From: Bigelowiella natans CCMP2755
Lineage: Eukaryota; Cercozoa; Chlorarachniophyceae
Assembly: GCA_000320545.1 (NCBI GenBank)
Contig: ADNK01002212.1
Span: 1 to 39,859 of the forward strand
DNA length: 39,859 bases
Direction: 5' to 3'
Each line of letters begins with the position of its first letter. The stretch's first letter is position 1. The position numbers and the translations under genes were made by a program. A model generated the notes under the pieces. That model saw only the letters and a program-made list of their open reading frames with translations. It had not been told where the DNA came from and searched no databases. Below are positions 23,815 through 34,112 of the stretch, piece by piece.

Positions 23815-23853
<39 letters not shown>
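23778..23853. repeat. Poly-G tract and (CT)n array
   Basis: A G-run of about 13 at 23778-23790 followed by (CT)n at 23817-23853. No gene crosses it. Confidence 0.95.
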
Positions 23854-23857
<4 letters not shown>

Positions 23858-23896
23858 ACGTCAGCGCACATGATTACAAATTTTTAGAATAATTAC

Positions 23897-24241
23897 CTCT
23901 GGAGCACTCATTTTAAGGCATTCGCTCCGACTGGCAGTCCAAACACCCTAAGAAGAAGAAAACCGTTGACATTATGTGACTTCGTGGTTATGTCTACTTT
24001 GTGTAAGAAACAGTTGTAGTCAATTCAACTAGATGATTCCACACCTTGGAGCCCCATACTGCACCGTCTGGCCCAATAATAGCGGAACCTTTCCGAGAAC
24101 AATGAAATTTTTGAATAATCAAATTGTCATCCTTTCATTCAGTGCAGAGCTCTGTTAAAAGCTTCCAAGCAACATCCCCTAATCTATCTTACTGAAAGCG
24201 GTGGGAAAATCGGCGAAGGCCTTCCATGATCCTTTGGACAT
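23897..24241 (-). CDS. Profilin-like N-terminal exons
   Basis: Three exons, 24241-24193, 24088-24045 and 23947-23897, join in phase from an ATG: 48 residues. The second exon reads SAIIGPDGAVWGSK, which matches the profilin core A-I-I-G-x-D-G-x-V-W; the third ends LKMSAPE, where profilins have a short Ser/Pro-Glu-Glu segment. Profilin binds actin monomers and poly-proline. The donors (GTAAGA, GTGTGG, GTAATT) and the pyrimidine-rich acceptor at 23948 are good. Against this: the N-terminal helix is shorter than usual, no C-terminal profilin exon was found with certainty (an exon-like stretch near 23465-23515 is a candidate), and a second frame through the same exons is also phase-consistent and ends in a stop. 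The gene could continue into the exons at 21780. Confidence 0.4.
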
Positions 24242-24745
24242 TGCCGGCTGCCTTCAATTGTATGTAGTTCGTCCTAGCAATGTAAAAACGCTTTCCTTTC
24301 CAAGAGATCCCCCACCCTCTAGCCGTCTTGTAATAGATCAACTACCAGCTTCAAAAGTAACGGAAATGCGTTACATGTGTTTCTCCTTTTTTTCCTCTTC
24401 TCATCATAGATCTACCTGTAGGATGTTTTATGCTCTATATTTTGACTAAATAACAACGGTTAACTTGCACATGTTTGATGGATAACTTGGCTCAAGATAG
24501 ATCATTTTGCTCCTTTTCGAAAACTTCCGACATTTGTTTCAGCGCATGACTTTTTGAGGGGGCCACCGAGTCGTAGTGTCGTGCTTTACACGAAGTACAT
24601 CCAGACTAGATTTGAATCGCAGCAGCAGCTAAATAACCACCGCTGATTGGGACTGAAGAGTAACTGAAAGGTGAGACTTTTTTGTCGGGTACTCCACTAC
24701 ATGACTCCACTACATCATGTGCAAAATGCGGCATCCGACTGGCAG

Positions 24746-24844
24746 AGGAGGAGGAGGAGGAGGAGGAGGAGGGAGGAGAGGAAAAGCAGAGATTTTGCAC
24801 AGCAGTGCCACTTTGCCATCAACAAAGAGTCTGTTGACAAAAAG

Positions 24845-24886
<42 letters not shown>
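24746..24886. repeat. (AGG)n and (GA)n microsatellites
   Basis: (AGG)n at 24746-24773 and (GA)n at 24850-24886, about 75 bp apart, all purine on the plus strand. Confidence 0.95.
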
Positions 24887-26402
24887 AGGGGGGGCACTCA
24901 CTGGCACGTCCGCACTTCATCTTCGCTTCCAGGACCACACCAAAGCCACGGAAAGCGTTTGGACCAGTCTCATGTTGCGGATGTTCAGATGGTTTAAACG
25001 TTGAGTTTTCTCGCTGACGACTGGGTTTCCACCTGTGAGACCCACCACCCAACCAGCCAGACCGCTGTGGGTGTGCTGACCGCCCAGGTTGCACCCAACC
25101 GCAACGCTTTTTTTTGACTTTTTGGGCCAAGGCAGCAAGCATCGATGCTGGAGTGGAGTGCTCACACGCACTTGCACACCTTTGCAGACACTGCATCCGC
25201 GAGAAACTTCAACTTCGCAAGAACAATGGACCTTTCACCCTTCTGGCCTTGTGAGAAACAACACATTGCGTTCGCCCACGCTTTTGATCTGTGTGCTAGC
25301 TGGTGGGCAAGGGCTGAAGTTGCCCTGACCGCAGAGGGAACGACCTGGACCAGTGGATGCGCACAATTTCAAAAAAAACGTTCGATCGATCAAGCGGTGC
25401 GAAAGCCTTGCTCTCTGATCGATCGCTGATGTCGAAATTGCACTGGCCAGCTAGCCAGGATGTCAGAGGACCAGAGGACCAGAGGAGTTTGACGTTGTGT
25501 GGCCGGAAAGTGGTTGCATCGTACCCGGCCCAGGTCGGCAGTCTGCTGCCGTGGACAAGGTCCAGAAAGAAGATGAGTGGAACGTGCACATTGCGTGTTC
25601 ATCGTGTGCACAAACAGTGCCAGAGTGCAATCATTGCACCGCCGCGTCTGTTGTCACCAGCATGACCAGGAACATCGCATCCCGCTGCTGCTTTGCTAAC
25701 TTTGCACAGCCACATTGGGATGGCCATTGAAAAGATTTGATCACTTCATTGCATCCATCTCACATCGCACATCGCTGGAGCTCGTGCGAAGTGCAGCGTT
25801 GCCATGTTGCAAACCTGCTGCAGATCATTGCGGGAGGCATGTACTCACCTGCTCAACTAGCCGGACTAGCCCCCTGCTAGCCTGTCTCAACTTTCCACGT
25901 GATCAAGCTCATTGTTCGAACTGATGACGTTTCGAATGCCATTGACAGGGCTCCCTGTGCGATGCAGACTTGGACGCGTGCTTTTGCAGCCACGCGCACG
26001 TGCCACTGTGCGCGCATCACAACTAGCACCCCGTCAAACCCGGCGACGACTGGGGTTTGCACAAACCTGGAAACCATGCTTTGCGCGCGCGGCCCCTCTG
26101 CGCTCTGATCGTTGCAATTGGACATTGGAAGCACACTGCTAGACTGCGGAGCCTGTTCATTGAAGTTCAAATTTGATTTTTTTTTCGAATTTCAGCTTCA
26201 AAACCTCGTTTTTCAACGCCTGCCAGCGGGCGCAAATGTTGCAAAATGCTCACCACTTCTCAAACAGCCCAGCGCAGTTGCACTTGCTGTGCCACGCACA
26301 GGTTTTGCAAGCTCATGAGGGTGTGCGCAACAGCTTCATTTTGTCATTGTGAAATTTCAGCACACGCAGGCACACACCGCGTGCGGGCGGGTGTGTGCTC
26401 AA

Positions 26403-26500
26403 TGACTTCTCAATTTCCATGGCCCCTAGCTAGCTAGGCCCTGCACGGCCATGTAGCACACGCACGCGTACGAACAAAGGCCATGTGAATTGAGAGGTCA
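26403..26500. repeat. Imperfect 22-bp inverted repeat
   Basis: Arm 26403-26424 (TGACTTCTCAATTTCCATGG + CC) is the reverse complement of 26479-26500 with three mismatches; the 54-bp loop contains CTAGCTAG. It could fold as a hairpin or mark ends of a small non-autonomous element; no flanking direct repeat is evident. Confidence 0.75.
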
Positions 26501-26957
26501 CACCACTCGTTAATTGTATAATTGCAGGTTTGACGGAGTCGTGATTCGCATCGTTTGGATTCATCAACAATTCATCGCGACATGCGATCATCTCGACTTT
26601 CATTTTTTTCCGCCCAACTACACTAGTACAGGCTGATCTTGGCAAGTAGCCTATCGTGTGATGTGCCAAAAGTCTAGAAAATGTGAAAGGTGACCAAGGG
26701 TGCTCATCGCATCAATAAGTCATCATCATGCTCATTGCTTGATAGAGTTTTGCTACGACAGCAACAGCGGCGGCGTTGTTTATGCACGCATGTGATACAA
26801 CTACTCATGTTGAATTTGCGTGCACTCGCCATAGTATTTGTTACATTCTGAATCACTTTATGTGAGGCGGGCATGGACTTGTGCATTTTAAAGGAGTCTA
26901 AGTAATCTGTCTTTTAGATAATTAATTTCTTTCAGTCAGATCATGGTGGAACACCAT

Positions 26958-28673
26958 TTAATAGACCTCAACGTGCCATTGACCAGCCTTCTTCCATTTC
27001 TGAAGAGTCTCCTCCCAGTTGACTCCTTGGGATTTAGCAACACTTTCCATAGCTCCGAGGACACCAGGCATCATTCCCTTGAGTCCGCAGAAGTAGATGT
27101 GTGCACCGAGGTTCATGAGCTCGAAGACTTCCTTTCCGTATTCCTCAACCTTATCCTGGATGTACATCTTACCGCCGCTCTTGTTCTTTTGCTCACGGGA
27201 AAGCGCAACGTCGTAGCGGAACTTTTCAGGGTATTTCTCCTGCATTGCCTTCCAGTCTTCATCGTAAAGAAGAGCATCGGAATTGGCAACACCAAGGAAG
27301 AGCCATGCGAGTCCCTTTTAGTAAGCAGAATGTAAGTAATTATCGGTCGAATTTGTGATATTTAAGGCGATGCTTGAAAACGAAGATAGAGTGTTTTCTC
27401 ATTCGATTTTTCTATCATGTTTATAATTTAGCCCTCTGATGCAGAAAAGGAAGTTCACTAGTTTTAATATTGTGAAATACACTAAATATATCCTAAAATA
27501 CTTTATGTGTTCTTTAATTTGAACTTAGTGGCAAAATAAAGGGATTAGAAGCTGTAAAGTAAGATTTCTATTAAAATATATCCAGGGATCATCATAATCA
27601 TGCTGACAACCGGATAGATCTTACCTTGAACTTTTCTGCTGCCTCAGTGTTCTCAACGAAGAGACGGCGGAGGAATCCACGGTATGGTGCAATACCAGTA
27701 CCAGTTGCAAGCATGATAATAGGAGTTTCAGGTTTCTCCTCAGGCATCAGCATAACCTGATGAAGCATTAATTGGATGAATATCATTATTCCTTCTTTCA
27801 TTTTGGTGGATGATCAGCGGGACAGAAATAATTAGGTTGATAAGTATGGAAAAACAACAGCTAGTATCTCAAATTCAAACAATGAGCATGAAAAGAGCTA
27901 AAGCGTTTCAGCGGAATATATTTTCACCTTTCCAGCAGGTCCGGTAAGAGCAAGTTCAGTACCAGGCTTAGCATCACACAGGTAGTTGGAGCAGACACCC
28001 TTCTTAGCAGGATCCTCCTTTCCAAGCTCAGGATCCCAGTAGGTTGCGCGGCGCACACAGAGGGTCATGGTCTTACCAGTGAAGTCATCTCCATAACGGG
28101 TGGAAGCGATGGAGTATAGACGGACACCGTATGGCTTGTTGCGCTTAGGGTCAATTCCAGGAGGAATTACACCAGCAGACTGTCCTTCCCAGTATGGCAT
28201 CTTACCTTCGTGGTCAATGACGATGTTGCAGGTTTCTCCGGTAGCCTTAGGCCCAACAATGCGCTCTACGGAAACCACCTTAGCGGTCAAAGGAGCCTTG
28301 TTCTTGTGGGTGTTCACAGGAATGGTGCTCTTGTCGTAGTATGGCTTTGCTTCGAGGAAATCAAGTTTAGCGGTAGACTTAGGGGAGATAGGAGCCCTAG
28401 TAATAGGTAAATATAAGCAATCTCTCCTGACACTACGCACAAAAAGCAGATTCCCAATATACATTGTGTTATCATCTCATTTTAAATATTCGTTCACCTC
28501 CTGATGCCAGTCTTCACGCGCATGCTTGGGGTCACTGGGATAACCATGTGGGTGTTGCGAACCCTGGAAACAGCAGATCCGAGGGTGCGGTCGCTCGTGG
28601 AGAGGACGCATGCAACAAAGCCAACGGCGAGAACGACGTTAAGACACGCACTGAGGTTTAGGGCCATCCGCAT
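26958..28673 (-). CDS. petH: Ferredoxin-NADP+ reductase, plastid, four exons
   Basis: Exons 28673-28498, 28396-27928, 27756-27625 and 27314-26958 splice in phase to 377 residues. The enzyme moves electrons from reduced ferredoxin to NADP+ at the end of photosynthetic electron transport on the stromal face of the thylakoid. All hallmarks are present. RLYS at 151-154 and GVCS at 192-195 hold [17 protein letters not shown] (exon 3) holds the NADP pyrophosphate, and LSREQ with KMYIQ binds the 2'-phosphate. CGLKGM and the C-terminal Tyr of WHVEVY complete the site. Length and order match plant-type FNR. The first exon encodes a leader of about 60 residues: a hydrophobic signal-peptide-like stretch (about 5-25), then a Ser/Thr/Arg-rich part almost without acidic residues. 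That suits import into a plastid bounded by more than two membranes. No Phe follows the likely signal cleavage. An out-of-frame ATG lies 22 bases upstream. Introns are 101, 171 and 310 nt. Confidence 0.97.
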
Positions 28674-29953
28674 TGTTGTCTTTTCCTAACAACATTAATT
28701 TATGGTAAGCTAACAAGAATTTTTTCATTTCACAGAGTAACTATTTACGACGAGGCATGCATGGGGACAAGGGAGAGGAGGGCAACCAAGCAGAAAGTGA
28801 GGTAGGTGACTTGCCGATAAAGCAGAGAATGCGTAAACGGAGAAGCCCGTTTCGACCCGGATTAGGCTCAAGTTCGAGGTAGCTTGCAAAAATCCATTGG
28901 ATTTAGATCATTTGACCACGATCTCGGAGTGCGTGACACGTCTACGGCTAGAACTAGCCACGACGACACCTGACTGGGGAAAAATTAATTTCGATGCGAA
29001 TGCAAATTATACGAAAGAAAATTGGCCTGGTATTTAGAATGTTTAGTACTCTTTCCCTTGTCGTATTCGAACTTAGCAAAGAATATTACCTGTATGTCAC
29101 ACATCCAGAAATGATGTACATCTTAAAAGGAGGTTCATCGCCAACCAGACTTGAGAAGAGGAAATTAATCTAATATTATTTTGTAAGACATGGGATTTGT
29201 CATGCAGATATGTCATATCACGAGAATATTGCATAACTCAGCGGTGAGAATTCCATATTTGTGATCGTTAGAATCTGATCTGCCCGTGCCATAGAGGCTC
29301 AAATAGGGCCCGTCGGCAACAATTTCTTTTTCAGAACTTGATGTCTTCCCAAAATATTCTAGATGTATAGAATAGATGATAACTCTTTAAGACGACAAAA
29401 ATAATGACGAAATAAAAAGCAAAACTGCCAAATTTTCACGAGAATAGCCTTTTACTTAGATTGTGATAAAAAAATATATTGCGACTTAGTAAATTATATG
29501 TCGGATAATAGAATTGTATTACATTCATTTGTAAAGCATTTCTTTGGTCTTCCGCTGGCATCTCAGTGAACGAAAAGGGGTGAGAACTTGGGCTGACGAT
29601 CAGATAAATTCTTTGTCGTCTTTCATATTACGAAGAGATTCGAAAAGAGGGATCCCAAAGAGCAGAAGCGGCGCATTATTTCAACCATTCCTTTGTAAGA
29701 TTTAATTTCTTACCTGCCCTTAATTGTCGTAATGTAGAAATGAAGCCATCTTTCACGTTAATACTTTTTCCATTGAAAATAGATTGTCGTACATGTGAAA
29801 TAATCATAATTTCACATCGAAAATTACATCTCCCGAAAATATTTTTCGGCTGATATTCGGAATCTAAAATCATCTGCGTGCTGCATACCCCAGTACGTAC
29901 TCCGGACGACGACCTTTTGTGCTTTGGTGCTGTAGTGCCTTCCTATTGAAACT
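28674..29953. promoter_or_regulatory. Divergent intergenic region between FNR and the dehydrogenase
   Basis: The two genes point away from each other, so this 1.28 kb should contain both promoters. It is AT-rich (especially 29000-29870) with no microsatellite longer than a few units. A 65-codon minus-strand frame (29873-29676) has ordinary-looking composition but no support. I can point to no specific promoter element with confidence. Confidence 0.45.
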
Positions 29954-32648
29954 ATGCTTGTAAAAGATATCCTCTATAGCGCTCTCTTGAGGTATGAAAA
30001 CTTAAACAGTTACATCATTTTGTCCCCCTGCTTTGATTGAGCGCACGGCCCCTAAACGATCTCGCGCTTCCTCCCATCAGCTGTTTGACCATCGTCGGCG
30101 AGTTGATTTTCCTCCTGGTGAACCCATTCCTTCTTCTGAAGAAGAGTTTGACAGCTAAGAAAAAAAGGTAGTATCGCACGGGCAATGCCTTGTCCATGCA
30201 GAAGATCATTGATGACTGGCCCTCTTGTGTCATTGATTTGTAGCTACACCTCCATCTTGATCACTGGGGCGAGTCAAGGCATTGGAGCTGAGCTGGCAAA
30301 GCTTTACGCTAAACCCGGGGTATAAAATTCATCGTAACTACCATAGCATAGTTTAATCACTATGTAGACTCAACGTATATAGCTAACTACTGTGGGGTCA
30401 TCGTCGTCAAAAGTCTGGTAGCGATCATCGTGCAAGTACTTCTAGGAATAGTACGTTATAGTAGCATAATTGTTCCATAAATGCAAGCCATTCTTCAGTA
30501 GTATGATGCGCAATTGAATCATGCTATCCCTACTCCATTCCTGAAGGTTCACCTTTATCTTGTTGCTCGAAACGAGGCCAATCTCAAGAAGGTAGCAATC
30601 ACCTGCATTTCCTACTGTCACATACTAGTTTGGTAATCTGATATGTTTATTTGTGATGATTTTCCGACTACCTGTAATGAAAGGTGAAGGCACAGTGTTC
30701 CAAAGCGTCTAAGGTGACGATATTCCCAATGAGCGTCGACAATGAAGAGGGCATGCGAAAGGTGATCATTATACCACACGGACCGCCACAGGAGGAAGGG
30801 AGAAAGGGAGGAGGAGGAGGCGGAGGAGGAGGAGAAGGAGGAGGAGAGTTACGGGATGGGGTTGTAATTCTGATGCCTATTCGGATACGAATGCAAACTC
30901 AATCAATGAAACACGAGTGACTGCCTCCTGTAGCATCGGTTAAACTGCTATCAATTTTATTCAGTACCCACTTTCTTAGGCACCAATACAGAATTGTTTC
31001 TCTCTAGTTGCGTTATTTTACTTTTATGTGTCTAAGACTGTGCTGCCATGTATCAGATCATCAACGAAGCAGATTCTGAGAAGGAACTAGATCTTGTCAT
31101 TGCAAACGCAGGTATGCCGCTTGCATAACAAAAAATAGCATCATTTGAGCTACTACTACAACCAATTAATATTATCAATCAACTAAATTCCAGGCATTCC
31201 TGATGGAAAGATCTGGTTTGAACGCCAAGTGCTCGTTGGAAAGGTTGATTTGGGAGGGGGAGAACACGATTAATCCACAATACCAAGACCGTCTTGAGTC
31301 CGGCTGCATATAATGTTATTTACATTTAAAAAGAAAAAGATCATTGTTGCAGCATCATCACATCGCATGTTCCACACCCACATGCACTACTAAGGTGACG
31401 ATGATGATGTTAACGATTCGAATAGGTAACCTATATGGGCGTGATCTACACGGTTGTCCCAGCTCTTGAGAAGATGAGAGAACGAAAGAGAGGACAGGTC
31501 GTCATATCTCGATAGATCAACTAGTAGTAGTAGTAGCAGTAGTAGTAGAAGTTGATGGTGTTGTAGTTGTAGCATCAATTAGAGCATATGGCGTGTAAAT
31601 AGGACCTTTGCATGGTTCTTTCAACATAAACACTACGCTCAATTATGATGATTATGATGATATCTATAACTGCTTTGTCGATGAGTTGTGATTATTCACT
31701 TCTCTTACTGCTCTCCTAACTTTGGCACTACTGTTGGTGGTGATAATCATCATCATCAATCACCGCACGATTGATTCATTCATTCATTGATTCATTGATT
31801 GATGCAGGTTGTGATTATGTCGTCGCTGTCTGCCTACCAGTATGGATGGAGAGATGCTCCTGCTTACGCAGCTGCTAAGGCTGGAATGCTAGCGTGGGGA
31901 AGGAGCCTCAGGGAACGCTTGCTGAAAAGATACAAGATTGGTGTTACAACGATTTGCCCAGGATTCATCTTAACGGACATCGTGGTCAAGGTGCTGATTT
32001 GTGACATATCACTATCTTTCTGTTCTTAGCCGTATCATTATTATCACCTTTTCTTTATTTTGTTTGCACCATCTTATCGTCCCATTCGTGTTTTTGTCTT
32101 CCCCTTCTCCCCCCCCCCTTTCCCCCTCCTTCCACTCCTTCCAAATTTTCCTTTTTTCAGGAGATGAAGAAGAAGGATGTTGACTGGGCTAAGTCTATGG
32201 GCGCTCTCCAGGTGGGAGGAGAGAGGAACTTAATGATTTGAAGATGATGATGATGATGATGATAATAATGACGACGACATTGGATTGTTTGTTTTGCTAC
32301 CGTGAATGATCGATAACACTGGATCTCCTTCTTCTCCTCCTCTTCCTCCTCTTTCTCCTCCTTATCAGCTTGAACCTGCTACGAAGCTCATAAAGAAAGC
32401 CATTGACTACAATGAGGCGGAGTGAGAATAATGATTAGATAACATTGGTGGTGATAATGATAATGATAATGATGATGATGATGATGATGATAATGAGAAT
32501 TTATGATCTTAAGTGCATACAAGGAGATGTATTGTATTACTTATGTGCCATTCTTATTCATAGCTTAACTTCGCAGGTACTGCTTCCCTAAACTGATGGA
32601 GCTCGGAGCAAAGCTGAAAGGGCGATTTCACTATCCTTACTTCGTCAA

Positions 32649-32652
<4 letters not shown>
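29954..32652 (+). CDS. Membrane-anchored short-chain dehydrogenase/reductase, 12 exons
   Basis: Exons 29954-29991, 30081-30167, 30244-30319, 30547-30591, 30684-30761, 31057-31111, 31194-31243, 31426-31497, 31808-31990, 32161-32211, 32369-32421 and 32577-32652 join in phase to 864 nt (287 residues). A hydrophobic segment at about 14-33 followed by KKSLTAKKK suggests an N-terminal anchor with the catalytic part cytosolic. The Rossmann motif TGASQGIG (49-56), NAG (125-127), the Ser-rich strand MSSLS (171-175) and Y187-x3-K191 identify a classical NAD(P)-dependent SDR. The tail with PGFILTD and CFPKLM resembles SDRs of the kind common in bacteria (LITGASxGIG, ANAGI, PGFVxT), and 3-ketodihydrosphingosine reductases by the anchor. 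The usual tetrad Asn before MGVIYT is Thr145. Substrate unknown. The intron after exon 8 uses GTCGTC, a poor donor. Exon lengths of 38-183 nt are typical of this window. Confidence 0.93.

Positions 32653-32686
<34 letters not shown>
32651..32686. repeat. (TA)n microsatellite at the stop codon of the dehydrogenase gene
   Basis: The TAA stop at 32650-32652 is immediately followed by about seventeen TA units, which therefore begin the 3' UTR. Confidence 0.95.
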
Positions 32687-32688
<2 letters not shown>

Positions 32689-33837
32689 AACGATTGTTCC
32701 GATATCACTTGCATTTTGTACCACATCTTGCGTTTATCATATTCAAACGCAGCAATAGCAGTGATTATTCGAACAAAATCGTTCTTCGTCGACAAGCACC
32801 AGTTTTGGTAGCAGCTACAACTACTATGTGCTATGTTATACGTTGTGATGTATATTGTATTACGCATATATAATATTTATGTATGACACATGTACATGAC
32901 GAGTGTACGATGGCCGCTTAATTATTTGATATTTGCAGCATTAGTTGCAACTCTGAATGTTTATAGGTTTAGCGTCATTTAAATTTGTCTTTAGGCTGAC
33001 ATGCATGTTGCGTGGCTCTTACGCTAGCTCTTCTAGACTGTTTATTATTACTGTGGGTGCGCAAGAGTGGCCGACAGCACTAGAGCACACCATCATTCGC
33101 TTCTCATTTGCGGCCGTTTCTGCGCACGTTGGCTACATAGCATGCAGCAACATATGCGTGCTTTGAACGCATGCGTTGCCACAGCTTCAATATACTAGCT
33201 AGTATAGGCCCGACTTTGCTTATGCGCACATCTACTAAACTTCCGCCAACAACAAGAAGGACATGCATGTCCATTGCTAGCTAGAGTACAAAAACATCAA
33301 ACCTGCTGTGCTGACCGAATTCTATGCAAGCAGAGCAAGATGCATGCATGAAGACTTATTGCTTTGCTCTTTTGTCTTAGATCACTGGAGACAGGCTCAA
33401 GCTGTCTAGTGTTGCTACATTGTGAATGCGGTCATAATTCTTGCTTTGTATGCATAGCAGCAGGGTAGCCATGTATGTAGCCGATCTGCTTGTCAACGAA
33501 CAGGAGACACAGTACATCTACGCATCCTACACATGCAGATTTCAACAGGAGTGTAACATGACGCTATAGACACCTAGATATACTCACGATTCATATTTAA
33601 TGATCTAAATTTATCATCATTTGTGGAAAAAGTCATCATGCATAGTAGTGGTCGATTCCTGTTGCTTTCATTAAGACACGTAGTGTGTTTCGGCGCCATT
33701 CAACCAGATTTACATCTTTCCCTCCTTATGAATTTACAAAATAGCAAAAATTGAAGTAAACATCTCAATGCTACCATATCACGTGAGACAGATTATGAGT
33801 AAATTGCAATAACGGTATACACATGCACACCAAATCT
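32653..33837. other. Intergenic region between convergent genes
   Basis: Starts with (TA)n at 32651-32686, which overlaps the dehydrogenase stop codon. It then runs through AT-rich DNA with a short palindrome-rich part near 33000-33300 (CTAGCTAG at 33196, GCATGC words). The dehydrogenase ends at 32652 and the 27-exon gene ends at 33838 on the other strand, so this is a shared 3' region. No gene seen. Confidence 0.6.
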
Positions 33838-34033
33838 TCATACAACGCAACTCTCAATTATTTCAGCAACAGTATCGGTTCTTCTGACATGAGGTAACGA
33901 CAACCTGCGAGCGCTCTCAACGATGTTGGTGATCCAGAGAAAAAGCCCCCAGATCTTTTCACCTTGAATTTCTCACGATTCCGTTTGAAGTGCTCGCCAC
34001 TGCATAACCATCCAGGTGGAGGAGGATTATAAT

Positions 34034-34112
<79 letters not shown>

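Larger units (their letters stand above)
24242..26957. other. Gene-free region with island 5
   Basis: Contains (AGG)n at 24746-24773 and (GA)n at 24850-24886. Then comes about 1.6 kb of GC-richer, palindrome-rich DNA (24900-26500) with CTAG runs near 25445 and 26427, and an imperfect inverted repeat at 26403-26500. Open frames of 60-125 codons are numerous on both strands but mutually overlapping, as expected from higher GC; none shows a domain or exon structure. The last 250 bp lie downstream of FNR. Confidence 0.55.

Noticed and set aside
24671-26437. Many overlapping frames of 60-125 codons on both strands
   Set aside because: They arise from the higher GC of the island; they conflict with one another, lack motifs and cannot be chained into exons.
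29676-29873. Minus-strand 65-codon frame with ordinary amino-acid composition
   Set aside because: It lies in the AT-rich space between FNR and the dehydrogenase, has no conserved feature and no partner exon; not enough to call a gene.
29954-32652. Calling the dehydrogenase a 3-ketodihydrosphingosine reductase
   Set aside because: The N-terminal anchor fits, but the sequence around NAG, the active-site region and the tail (PGFILTD, CFPKLM) fit SDRs common in bacteria better, so no substrate is assigned.
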